Origin: JBGLNL01 sp046484125
GTDB lineage: Bacteria > Chloroflexota > Dehalococcoidia > SZUA-161 > SpSt-899
Direction of reading: 5' to 3'
Length of the DNA: 5,776 nt
Assembly: GCA_046484125.1 (NCBI GenBank)
Contig: JAWOBX010000024.1
Coordinates: 1 to 5,776, forward strand
The position numbers were made by a program, and so were the translations under genes. The notes under the pieces are model-generated. The model was not told the origin of the DNA, did not search any database, and saw only the letters and a program-made list of their open reading frames with translations. The first letter of the stretch is position 1; every line of letters starts with the position of its first letter. Positions 1-5,776 of the stretch are shown here, one piece after another.

Positions 1-2334
1 TTCGAGAAATTACAAAAGATTCTCGAACTGGAGAGATCCAGGAACTACACCGACAGCGCGGTAAGCGGGGGGCTGGATAAGTTTCTGACCCGTTTTTCAG
101 AGGCCTTCCCCCATAAGATCCGGTTGCCTCGGCCAGATTACAGAACCCTTGATCCGAATGAGCGTGAGGAGTGGGTGACGGCTCTCCTGAAGGGCCTGTC
201 CCAACCGAAGGATACGAATAAAAAGAGCGCTTCCACTCCACCGGCCGAGTCACTTGATTCACAGATAACACAGGTCAAGGGGATAAACACCAGGCTGGCG
301 TCACGCTTCCATAAGCTGGGCGTTCACACCATACGCGATCTTCTTTATTTCTTCCCCCGTCGCCACATCGACTACAGCTCCCCTACCCCTGTAGCCGAAC
401 TGGAGATCGATGTAGATCAGACAATTCTTGTTCAGGTATGGCAGGCCACAGCCCGGAAATCACGCCGGGGTATGAGCGTGGTGGAGGTCATCGTCGGTGA
501 TGATACGGGCACAATGAAGGTAACTTTCTTCAACCAGCCCTATCTGGCCCGGAAATTTACTCCAAATACCAGGCTTCTCCTGACCGGGAAGGCCGGCCTG
601 TGGAAGGGGAACCGTATTTTCCAGCCGACCTCATATGAACTGGTGGATGAGGAGAGTGCTCTCCAGACCGCGCAGCTTATACCGGTATATCCCCTCACCG
701 AAGGGTTATATCCGAGGCAGGTGCGGAGAGTAATCAAATATGCTCTCGACAATTATCTCTCACGCCTGGATGATTTTTTACCTCAAGCGGTCAGGAATAA
801 CGCGGATTTGATGCCCGTCACCGAGGCAATTCTTCAGACTCACTATCCTGAAAGCGAATCAGCCAGGCTCGCGGCCAGGAGGCGGCTGGCTTTCGATGAG
901 CTGTTTCTGATTCAAGTCGGGGTGCTGTTAAAAAGGCGGGAGCGGCAGGAGAGCGTGACCGGTATCAGGATAAAAACCGCTCAGAAACAGGTAAGACGCT
1001 TTATGGATGCCCTGCCTTTCCGGCTCACCGGGGCACAGAAAAGGGCCCTTGAAGAAATACGGAATGATATAGCCCGTGGCACACCGATGAGCAGGTTGCT
1101 CCATGGCGATGTCGGAAGCGGGAAGACGGTGGTGGCCACCGCCGCTATGCTGATGTCCGTGGAGAGTGGGACTCAGGCGGCACTTATGGCTCCTACCGAG
1201 ATACTGGCCGAGCAGCATTTCCATAATATCTGCGCGCTGCTGGGGGATCGGGAGGGAGAGGGGGATCTGCGTCAATTCGATTCCGTCGCGGGCCGTCCTG
1301 TGACAGCGGGACTGCTGACCGGGAGCATCCGGCAGAAGGGGAAAACCTCCCTGTATGGGAAGGCCGGTATGGGTGAGGTAGATATAATTGTCGGCACTCA
1401 GGCGCTGATTCAGAAGAAAGTCAGTTTTAAGAAACTCGGACTGGTGGTGGTGGATGAGCAGCACCGTTTTGGCGTGGTTCAGCGTCTGGCACTGAAGCAG
1501 AAAGGGGTCAGTCCCCACATGCTGGCGATGAGCGCCACCCCGATTCCCCGCACACTGGCCATGACCCTTTACGGCGACCTCGATATATCGCGGATCGATG
1601 AGGTTCCTCCAGGCAGGAAGCCGGTCAAAACCCGCTGGCTGGGTCCGGGGCAGAGGGGGGAGGGGTATGATTTTCTCCGGAGGCAGATAGAGGGAGGTCG
1701 GCAGGCGTACATCATCTGTCCACTGGTGGAGGAATCGGAGAGCCTGGAGGTACGAGCGGCAACCGCTGAGTATGAGCGCCTCTCGCGGGAGATTTACCCT
1801 GATCTCCGGGTGGGGCTGCTTCATGGCCGGATGCATCCCTCGGAGAAAGACGAGGTTATGGAGAGGTTCCGTGCCGGCGATATCGATGTTCTGGTATCCA
1901 CCTCCGTCGTCGAGGTGGGAGTGGATGTTCCCAATGCCACGGTAATCCTGATCGAGGGCGCTGAAAGGTTCGGGCTCTCCCAGTTGCACCAGTTCAGGGG
2001 CCGGGTCTGGAGAAGCTCGCATCAGGCTTTCTGCATACTGATGGCCGAAAATCCCTCCGAGGAAGGGATGGAGAGGCTCCGTACAATGGTAAGCACCGAT
2101 GATGGATTCAAGCTGGCGGAAAAGGACCTGGAGATGAGAGGGCCGGGCGAGTTCTTTGGCACCCGGCAGAGCGGCCTGCCCGATTTGAAGATGGCTCGTC
2201 TGACCGATATTCCGCTGCTGGAGGTGGCCAGGGGGGAGGCGCTCCGGCTGTTCGAAGCGGATCCGGGACTTGCAAGCCCGGAACACAGGCTTCTGGCCGA
2301 AGAGGTGGCTCGTTTGTGGAGAAGAGATGAGTAG
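1..2334 (+). CDS. recG: ATP-dependent DNA helicase RecG (5'-truncated by window edge)
   Basis: RecG is a superfamily 2 double-strand DNA translocase that remodels stalled replication forks and branched recombination intermediates. The frame is open from base 1. The TTG at 124 is probably not the true start, because the 41 codons before it read as real protein and match the N-terminal extension I associate with Chloroflexota RecG. Visible parts in order: a helix-hairpin-helix-like segment (nt 274-378, VKGINTRLASRFHKLGVHTI), the wedge OB-fold (about nt 390-635), Walker A GDVGSGKT (1105-1128), the DEQH box (1453-1464), motif III SAT (1531-1539), motif VI QLHQFRGRVWR (1981-2013), and the RecG-specific C-terminal translocation region with DLEMRGPGEFFGTRQSG. 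All helicase motifs are intact except that motif VI has Trp (codon 2008-2010) where RGRVGR is usual. The gene ends at TAG 2332-2334; the AT-rich cassette follows at once. Identification is secure; lineage is inference. Confidence 0.97.
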   Translation, partial: FEKLQKILELERSRNYTDSAVSGGLDKFLTRFSEAFPHKIRLPRPDYRTLDPNEREEWVTALLKGLSQPKDTNKKSASTPPAESLDSQITQVKGINTRLASRFHKLGVHTIRDLLYFFPRRHIDYSSPTPVAELEIDVDQTILVQVWQATARKSRRGMSVVEVIVGDDTGTMKVTFFNQPYLARKFTPNTRLLLTGKAGLWKGNRIFQPTSYELVDEESALQTAQLIPVYPLTEGLYPRQVRRVIKYALDNYLSRLDDFLPQAVRNNADLMPVTEAILQTHYPESESARLAARRRLAFDELFLIQVGVLLKRRERQESVTGIRIKTAQKQVRRFMDALPFRLTGAQKRALEEIRNDIARGTPMSRLLHGDVGSGKTVVATAAMLMSVESGTQAALMAPTEILAEQHFHNICALLGDREGEGDLRQFDSVAGRPVTAGLLTGSIRQKGKTSLYGKAGMGEVDIIVGTQALIQKKVSFKKLGLVVVDEQHRFGVVQRLALKQKGVSPHMLAMSATPIPRTLAMTLYGDLDISRIDEVPPGRKPVKTRWLGPGQRGEGYDFLRRQIEGGRQAYIICPLVEESESLEVRAATAEYERLSREIYPDLRVGLLHGRMHPSEKDEVMERFRAGDIDVLVSTSVVEVGVDVPNATVILIEGAERFGLSQLHQFRGRVWRSSHQAFCILMAENPSEEGMERLRTMVSTDDGFKLAEKDLEMRGPGEFFGTRQSGLPDLKMARLTDIPLLEVARGEALRLFEADPGLASPEHRLLAEEVARLWRRDE

Positions 2335-2347
2335 AATTTGATTCAAC

Positions 2348-2377
2348 TTGACAAAAGCTATTGTGTGAGTCTAGGAT
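2348..2377 (+). promoter_or_regulatory. Predicted sigma-70 promoter of the DUF pair
   Basis: A perfect -35 hexamer TTGACA (2348-2353) is followed after 18 bases by TAGGAT (2372-2377), a 4/6 match to the -10 consensus. Transcription would begin near 2384, giving a leader of about 36 bases before the ATG at 2421, with a GGAAG ribosome binding site at 2406-2410. TAAAAT (2382-2387) and TATATT (2394-2399) are better -10 matches but lack a -35 at proper spacing. Its position just after recG suggests the cassette is transcribed independently. Confidence 0.55.
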
Positions 2378-2390
2378 ACCTTAAAATGGA

Positions 2391-2406
2391 CAATATATTA
2401 GTATTG
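2391..2406. repeat. Small palindrome (CAATA-N6-TATTG) in the cassette leader
   Basis: Perfect 5-base arms CAATA (2391-2395) and TATTG (2402-2406) flank a 6-base centre. The element sits between the predicted transcription start and the start codon, and its last base is the first G of the GGAAG ribosome binding site. It could be an operator for an autoregulator or a weak RNA hairpin. In AT-rich DNA such a short dyad can occur by chance, so a role is only inferred. Confidence 0.35.
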
Positions 2407-2420
2407 GAAGTTAAGTAAAG

Positions 2421-2852
2421 ATGCTGGCCCAGTTTGAGGCTGACAGATTGATACAAATGCGAAAAACGTTCCTTGATGTGCAACAGGTTAAACTCGAACC
2501 TGGTATCCCAAACTGCTATAGGCTGATCGGTGAGAATGTCCGTCAGGAATTTCTCATGGATTTATGGATGGGGACCATAAGATTATCAAAAGTAAAATAT
2601 CAAACCAGAACTCGTACCACGATTGTGCTTGTTCGGCTCGATATTAACTCATCTCCACATACTAATCCTGATGGTCGAAATATAGGAAAAAATCATATAC
2701 ACATTTACAAAGAAGGGTTTGAAGATAAATGGGCGTACCCTTTAGACCCGGTGTCGTTCTCTGACTCAACTGATATTGCGAAGACCTTTAATGATTTCTG
2801 TGTATATTGTAACATTACAGATCCACCTTCATTTCAAGGGGCAATGCTATGA
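2421..2852 (+). CDS. DUF6978-type hypothetical protein, first gene of the cassette
   Basis: Small soluble protein of 143 residues with no signal peptide or membrane segment; function unknown. The N-terminus MLAQFEADRLI and the central block PHTNPDG (residues 79-85), NHIHIYKEG (91-99) and DKWAYPL (102-108) match my memory of the DUF6978 family, as does the C-terminal CNITDPP (130-136). His80, Asp84, His92, His94 and the Asp102-Lys103-Trp104 triplet stand out as polar residues that might form a metal or nucleotide site; that is inference. The ATG at 2421 is supported by GGAAG ten bases upstream and by the family-like N-terminus. Its last 4 bases overlap the next gene (ATGA, 2849-2852), so the two are probably translationally coupled and act together. 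Base composition is AT-rich, unlike recG upstream. The family name is recalled, not searched. Confidence 0.8.
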   Translation: MLAQFEADRLIQMRKTFLDVQQVKLEPGIPNCYRLIGENVRQEFLMDLWMGTIRLSKVKYQTRTRTTIVLVRLDINSSPHTNPDGRNIGKNHIHIYKEGFEDKWAYPLDPVSFSDSTDIAKTFNDFCVYCNITDPPSFQGAML

Positions 2853-3619
2853 ATGACTTGGATTGCCATAATTTAATTGAAGAATATGTTAATTGGTTAC
2901 GCCAAGGATTATCAGTTGAAAATTTAGATAATGCTTGTGAGCTGACCACTCCTTTTCTTGACAGACATAATGACCATATCCAAGTGTATGCTCAAAAGAA
3001 TGGTAATCAGATTTTATTGACTGATGATGGGTACATATTATCAGATCTTGAGGCTACTGGCCTTGATATTAACACACCGAAAAGAAAAACTGTAATTGAA
3101 TCTATCCTTAATGGGGTAGGAGTTCGTTGCGATAATCGTAACCAGCTTTTTGTAGAGGCTTCTCCAAATAATGTAGGGCAGAAGCTACATTACCTAATTC
3201 AAGCTATGCTTGCTGTAAATGACATGTTTGTTATGTCTCAACCAAGAGTTGCCACTTTTTTCTGGGAAGACATACGGTCATTCTTGGATGAACACAACGT
3301 ACGTTACAGTCCAAGAGTTAAAATTGCAGGGAAGAGCGGTTTTGACCATGCGATTGATTTCATAATTCCCCGATCAAAGGAAAAACCTGAGCGTCTCATT
3401 CAAGCAATTAACGATCCACGCAAAGATACTATTGCTGCTTATTTATTCACTTTAACAGATACAAGAGAAAGTCGTGAGGGGGAATCCGAAGCGTATGCCT
3501 TTTTAAACGATACTGAACGAAGTATTAGTGGGGATGTACTTGATGCCTTAAATGCTTATTCTGTGAAGCCAGCTTTATGGACACGGAGGGCTGAATTAGT
3601 CAAAGACCTAGTTGCTTAG
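2849..3619 (+). CDS. DUF1828/DUF1829 domain protein, second gene of the cassette
   Basis: A 256-residue soluble protein with two recognisable parts. Residues about 25-120 resemble DUF1828, with TPFLDRHNDHIQVY (34-47) and the hallmark LTDDGYILSDLEATG (57-71). Residues about 150-240 resemble DUF1829, with GFDHAIDFIIP (164-174) followed by RLIQAINDPRKD (182-193). No biochemical function is established that I can name with confidence. The pattern of Asp170 at a strand end, followed by a QAIN strand, is loosely like a degraded PD-(D/E)xK nuclease core, but the E-x-K pair is missing, so a nuclease role is speculative. The start overlaps the previous gene by ATGA and has AAGGGG (2836-2841) seven bases upstream, which supports the ATG at 2849. 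Length appears complete for the two-domain form. AT-rich codon use marks it as part of the same acquired unit as its neighbour. Confidence 0.82.
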   Translation: MNDLDCHNLIEEYVNWLRQGLSVENLDNACELTTPFLDRHNDHIQVYAQKNGNQILLTDDGYILSDLEATGLDINTPKRKTVIESILNGVGVRCDNRNQLFVEASPNNVGQKLHYLIQAMLAVNDMFVMSQPRVATFFWEDIRSFLDEHNVRYSPRVKIAGKSGFDHAIDFIIPRSKEKPERLIQAINDPRKDTIAAYLFTLTDTRESREGESEAYAFLNDTERSISGDVLDALNAYSVKPALWTRRAELVKDLVA

Positions 3620-3647
3620 ATAGTACTTTTCAAATGAGAGAGATTGG

Positions 3648-4304
3648 ATGAGAGGAGACAGACTTGTCATCCAGGAATGGCACATTCAAGCGGGACGCAA
3701 AGCCGCGGACCTGGTTCTTCCTCGGATAGAAGCTTCCGCTAATAAATTCACGATCACCGTGGCCGGTGAATCCGGCAGCGGCAAATCGGAGGTCGCCGAG
3801 GTTCTGGCCGAGGCACTCGCGGAAAAGGGGATCCCAAGTATTATCCTGCAGCAGGACGATTACTTTATTCTCCCTCCGAAATCCAATGAAAACAAACGCC
3901 GGGAAGACCTCGACTGGGTAGGTGCCAACGAAGTGCGGCTGGACTTAATGGACCAGAACCTGAGGGACTTCAAAGCAGGGGAGGAACGGATCACCAAACC
4001 CCTGGTCATTTTCGAGGAAGACCGCGTCACCGAAGAGACGGTGGATGTTCATGGAGCAAAAGTCGCCATCGCTGAAGGCACTTTCACTACCACTTTGAAC
4101 AACGCGGACTGCCGCGTCTTTATAGACAAAACCTATCATGAAACCAAAAAGGCACGTTTGCTACGAGCCCGGGAGGCGCAGGATGACTTTCTGGAAAATG
4201 TTCTAAAGATCGAGCATAAAATCATTTCATCTCACAAGAGGCTGGCGGATGTACTCATTACCAGTGATTACGAGGTGAAACATAACCAAGAAAAAGGCGG
4301 ATAA
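3648..4304 (+). CDS. Uridine kinase/phosphoribulokinase-superfamily P-loop kinase
   Basis: Cytoplasmic kinase of 218 residues that transfers phosphate from ATP (or GTP) to a nucleoside or sugar acceptor. Seen in the sequence: Walker A GESGSGKS (residues 40-47), QQDDYF (68-73) at the place of the acceptor-binding DxYY segment of E. coli Udk, a VAIAEG strand (139-144) matching Udk's IILEG, VFIDKTY (157-163), and an Arg-rich lid (KKARLLRAREAQDD, 167-180). The alignment is collinear with Udk, but the acceptor region (LPPKSNENKRREDLDWVG) is distinct, so the substrate need not be uridine. About 33 residues precede the first strand, as an extra helix. GAGAGAG (3636-3642) five bases before the ATG is a plausible but weak ribosome binding site; no in-frame alternative start lies close upstream. 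The glycosyltransferase gene follows after 2 bases, so the two probably form an operon and one pathway. Substrate unknown; udk would be an over-specific name. Confidence 0.85.
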   Translation: MRGDRLVIQEWHIQAGRKAADLVLPRIEASANKFTITVAGESGSGKSEVAEVLAEALAEKGIPSIILQQDDYFILPPKSNENKRREDLDWVGANEVRLDLMDQNLRDFKAGEERITKPLVIFEEDRVTEETVDVHGAKVAIAEGTFTTTLNNADCRVFIDKTYHETKKARLLRAREAQDDFLENVLKIEHKIISSHKRLADVLITSDYEVKHNQEKGG

Positions 4305-4306
4305 GT

Positions 4307-5554
4307 ATGATCGAACGCATTGCCATGCTCAGTACCCATGGATACTTCGACCCTGTCCCACAACTCGGCCAGACGGATACCGGCGGTCAGGTTGTTTATG
4401 TCCTGGAACTGGCAAAGGCGCTTGCCGGATACGGGACAAAGGTTGATATTTATACGCGCTGGTTTGAAGAGTCTAAACCTCAGGTGGAGCCGGTTCCTGA
4501 ATGCCCGGAAGTGCGGGTAATCAGGATCAAAGCCGGTCCGTGGGAGTTCATTCCCAAGGAATTTATCTACGATGTTCTTCCCGAGCTGGCGGAAAACATG
4601 ATTGACTTCATCAGCGAAAACGGCCTCAATTACGATCTCTACCACGGCCATTACATCGATGCAGGGATTGTTGGTCTGAATGTAGCCGAACGGATGGGCA
4701 AACCGGCTTTTTTTACACCGCATTCCCTCGGTGTGTGGAAGCGGGACCAGATGGGTGGTGACGCGGAAGATATGGAAAAGCAGTTCAACTTCGCCCACCG
4801 GATAGAGGAGGAGATGCGGGTTTTCAAATCAGCGAAAGCCTCGACATTGACGACGCTGCTCCAGATGGAAAAACTGAAGGAACTGTACGACTACGAGGCC
4901 GACAATATCGTGGTTATCGAGCCGGGGACCGATATCCATGAGTTTCGTCCCCTCGGTGCGGGAGAATCCGAAGTGCCCATTAATCTGCCTAAAAAATTCA
5001 TCTTTTGCATCAGCAGGATCGATTCCAACAAAGGCCATGACCTGCTGCTCCATGCCTTCGATATCGTGAGGAAGGAGGTTCCGGATATAGACCTGGTTAT
5101 CGGCGGGGGCTCGCCCAGGCCCAAACAGCGTGAACTGGAGATAAAGGCCAACATGCAGAAAATTGTCGATGACAAGGGCATGCCCAATCGGGTTCATATC
5201 ATCGGGTATGTGCCGGATGAGCTTATGGCTCCCTATTACCGGCAGGCGCGGCTCTTCGCGCTTCCCTCCATCTTTGAGCCTTTCGGAATGACCACCACCG
5301 AAGCCATGGCGTGTGGTACCCCGGTGGTTGCCTCGAAATTCGGCGGCATAAGAACCGTCATCAACTCCGGAGAGAACGGTATTCTGGTGGATCCGACTGA
5401 TGCGGAGGAATTCGCCCGTGCCATGATCGATCTCTTAAAGGACAGAGAGCAGGCCAGGCATATCGGGATGGCTGGCAGGCAGACGGTAGTCGACCATCTA
5501 AGCTGGGAGGCCATCGCTCGCAGGCATCTCGATTTCTATGAGAGATTCATGTAG
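4307..5554 (+). CDS. GT4 glycosyltransferase, sucrose-P/mannosylfructose-P synthase-like
   Basis: Retaining GT-B glycosyltransferase of family 4, 415 residues, cytoplasmic. The N-terminal domain begins with STHGYFDPVPQLGQTDTGGQ (residues 9-28), the glycine-rich acceptor-site signature shared by sucrose synthase, sucrose-phosphate synthase and mannosylfructose-phosphate synthase. Then come YHGHYIDAG (112-120) and TPHSLGVWKRDQ (137-148). The C-terminal nucleotide-sugar domain has SRIDSNKG (236-243) and the E-x7-E motif in FEPFGMTTTEAMACGTPVV (323-341; Glu324 and Glu332). All expected motifs are present and the length suits a stand-alone synthase without a fused phosphatase. The likely reaction is transfer of glucose or mannose from UDP- or GDP-sugar to a phosphosugar such as fructose 6-phosphate, but donor and acceptor cannot be fixed from sequence alone. 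AAGGCGG (4294-4300) lies six bases before the ATG, inside the end of the kinase gene, so the pair looks translationally linked. Confidence 0.9.
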   Translation: MIERIAMLSTHGYFDPVPQLGQTDTGGQVVYVLELAKALAGYGTKVDIYTRWFEESKPQVEPVPECPEVRVIRIKAGPWEFIPKEFIYDVLPELAENMIDFISENGLNYDLYHGHYIDAGIVGLNVAERMGKPAFFTPHSLGVWKRDQMGGDAEDMEKQFNFAHRIEEEMRVFKSAKASTLTTLLQMEKLKELYDYEADNIVVIEPGTDIHEFRPLGAGESEVPINLPKKFIFCISRIDSNKGHDLLLHAFDIVRKEVPDIDLVIGGGSPRPKQRELEIKANMQKIVDDKGMPNRVHIIGYVPDELMAPYYRQARLFALPSIFEPFGMTTTEAMACGTPVVASKFGGIRTVINSGENGILVDPTDAEEFARAMIDLLKDREQARHIGMAGRQTVVDHLSWEAIARRHLDFYERFM

Positions 5555-5578
5555 GAAGGTATAACTCGTTCCCTACAT
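5549..5578. terminator. Imperfect inverted repeat spanning two convergent stop codons
   Basis: ATGTAGGAA (5549-5557) pairs with TTCCCTACAT (5569-5578) as a 9-bp stem with one bulged C and an 11-base loop. Each arm contains the final ATG codon and TAG stop of one of the two convergent genes. The position suits a bidirectional transcription end, but the stem is not GC-rich and neither side has a T-tract, so a classical intrinsic terminator is not established. Confidence 0.35.
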
Positions 5579-5776
5579 CACGGGGCGATTCCATAGTTGT
5601 TCACCATACAGCAACCTGCCCGCATATGCCATATTGTCAACAGCCTCATCCAGGTCACTTCTTCGTGAACCAAGGAACAGTAGATTGGCCAGTACCAGAC
5701 GCTCCAGTGTCTGTAAAACACGTCTGGCATCCGGGATCTCTCGCTCATCAAGCGCGGTACGCAATAAAGTTGGCAG
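5573..5776 (-). CDS. Unrecognised protein, C-terminal part only
   Basis: Minus-strand frame open to the right edge of the window, giving the last 67 residues of a protein that begins outside. It ends with ATG then TAG (stop at 5573-5575). A TTG at 5762-5764 could be read as a start, but four further codons upstream are open, so the start most likely lies beyond the window. The visible part is rich in Leu, Arg, Asp and Glu in an amphipathic pattern (DARRVLQTLERLVLANLLFL, then DLDEAVDNMAYAGRLLYG) and looks helical and soluble. No motif or family is recognised. Codon choice resembles the flanking host genes and the frame has no interruption, supporting a real gene. It converges on the glycosyltransferase gene with 18 bases between stop codons. 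Confidence 0.55.
   Translation of the reverse strand: MPTLLRTALDEREIPDARRVLQTLERLVLANLLFLGSRRSDLDEAVDNMAYAGRLLYGEQLWNRPVM

Larger units (their letters stand above)
2335..3647. other. AT-rich accessory cassette, probably horizontally acquired
   Basis: This block lies between recG and the kinase gene and differs sharply in composition from both: hand-counted 60-base rows inside give about 30-43% GC, against about 57-58% in rows from recG and the glycosyltransferase gene. Codons inside favour A/T at third positions (many AAT, ATT, TTA, GAT). The block contains exactly two overlapping genes and an apparent promoter of its own, so it is a self-contained unit. No integrase, transposase, tRNA or long terminal repeat is visible. 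The only shared boundary string is the hexamer GATGAG (2326-2331 and 3647-3652), which is short enough to be chance. Exact borders are uncertain by some tens of bases. Confidence 0.75.

Noticed and set aside
540..752. Minus-strand 70-codon frame opposite the RecG wedge domain
   Set aside because: Antisense to a conserved domain, with no supporting motif.
928..2346. Long minus-strand open frame (472 codons) opposite recG
   Set aside because: It lies entirely antisense to the intact recG helicase, its product is low-complexity in character (rich in His, Pro, Gln, Leu) with no recognisable motif, and it is explained by the codon bias of recG.
2338..2346. Short palindrome TTGA-T-TCAA just after recG
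   Set aside because: Four-base arms in AT-rich DNA without a T-tract are too weak to call a recG terminator or an operator.
2335..3647. Insertion sequence or integron-like element
   Set aside because: No transposase or integrase, no terminal inverted repeats and no convincing target-site duplication could be seen around the AT-rich block.
4268..4798. Minus-strand open frame (176 codons) opposite the glycosyltransferase start
   Set aside because: It is fully antisense to conserved GT4 coding sequence and has no family-like motif.
4829..5197. Minus-strand open frames (122 and 98 codons) opposite the GT4 C-terminal domain
   Set aside because: They overlap each other and the conserved donor-binding domain, so they are shadows of the real gene.

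Overview
The window looks like a stretch of bacterial chromosome, most plausibly from the Chloroflexota (Dehalococcoidia-like). The main reason is a RecG helicase that stays open past the left edge and carries an N-terminal extension (ELERSRNYTDSAVSGGLDKF) resembling what I recall from RecG of that lineage. This is recall of family features, not a search, so the assignment is tentative. The core genes have moderately high GC: two 60-base rows counted by hand gave about 57-58% (positions 1441-1500 and 4381-4440).

Layout from left to right: (1) 1-2334, recG, lacking only its extreme N-terminus. (2) 2335-3647, a clearly AT-rich block. Hand counts gave about 30% GC at 2881-2940, 37% at 3001-3060, 35% at 3061-3120 and 43% at 3541-3600. 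It holds its own sigma-70-like promoter, a small palindrome in the predicted leader, and a two-gene unit: a 143-residue DUF6978-type protein overlapping by ATGA a 256-residue DUF1828/DUF1829-type protein. (3) 3648-5554, two closely linked genes at the host-like composition: a uridine kinase/phosphoribulokinase-superfamily P-loop kinase, and 2 bases later a GT4 glycosyltransferase of the sucrose-phosphate/mannosylfructose-phosphate synthase type. (4) 5573-5776 on the minus strand, the C-terminal part of an unrecognised protein converging on the glycosyltransferase gene with only 18 bases between stop codons. An imperfect inverted repeat spans both stops. No gap longer than about 90 bases lacks a gene.

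How it fits together: recG is housekeeping (fork reversal and recombination repair). The kinase and glycosyltransferase probably make or modify a phosphorylated sugar or a compatible-solute-like glycoside. The AT-rich pair between them is best read as a horizontally acquired accessory cassette of unknown function, possibly defence- or toxin-antitoxin-like, and is the most interesting part of the window. No RNA genes, CRISPR arrays, transposases or clear attachment sites were seen.
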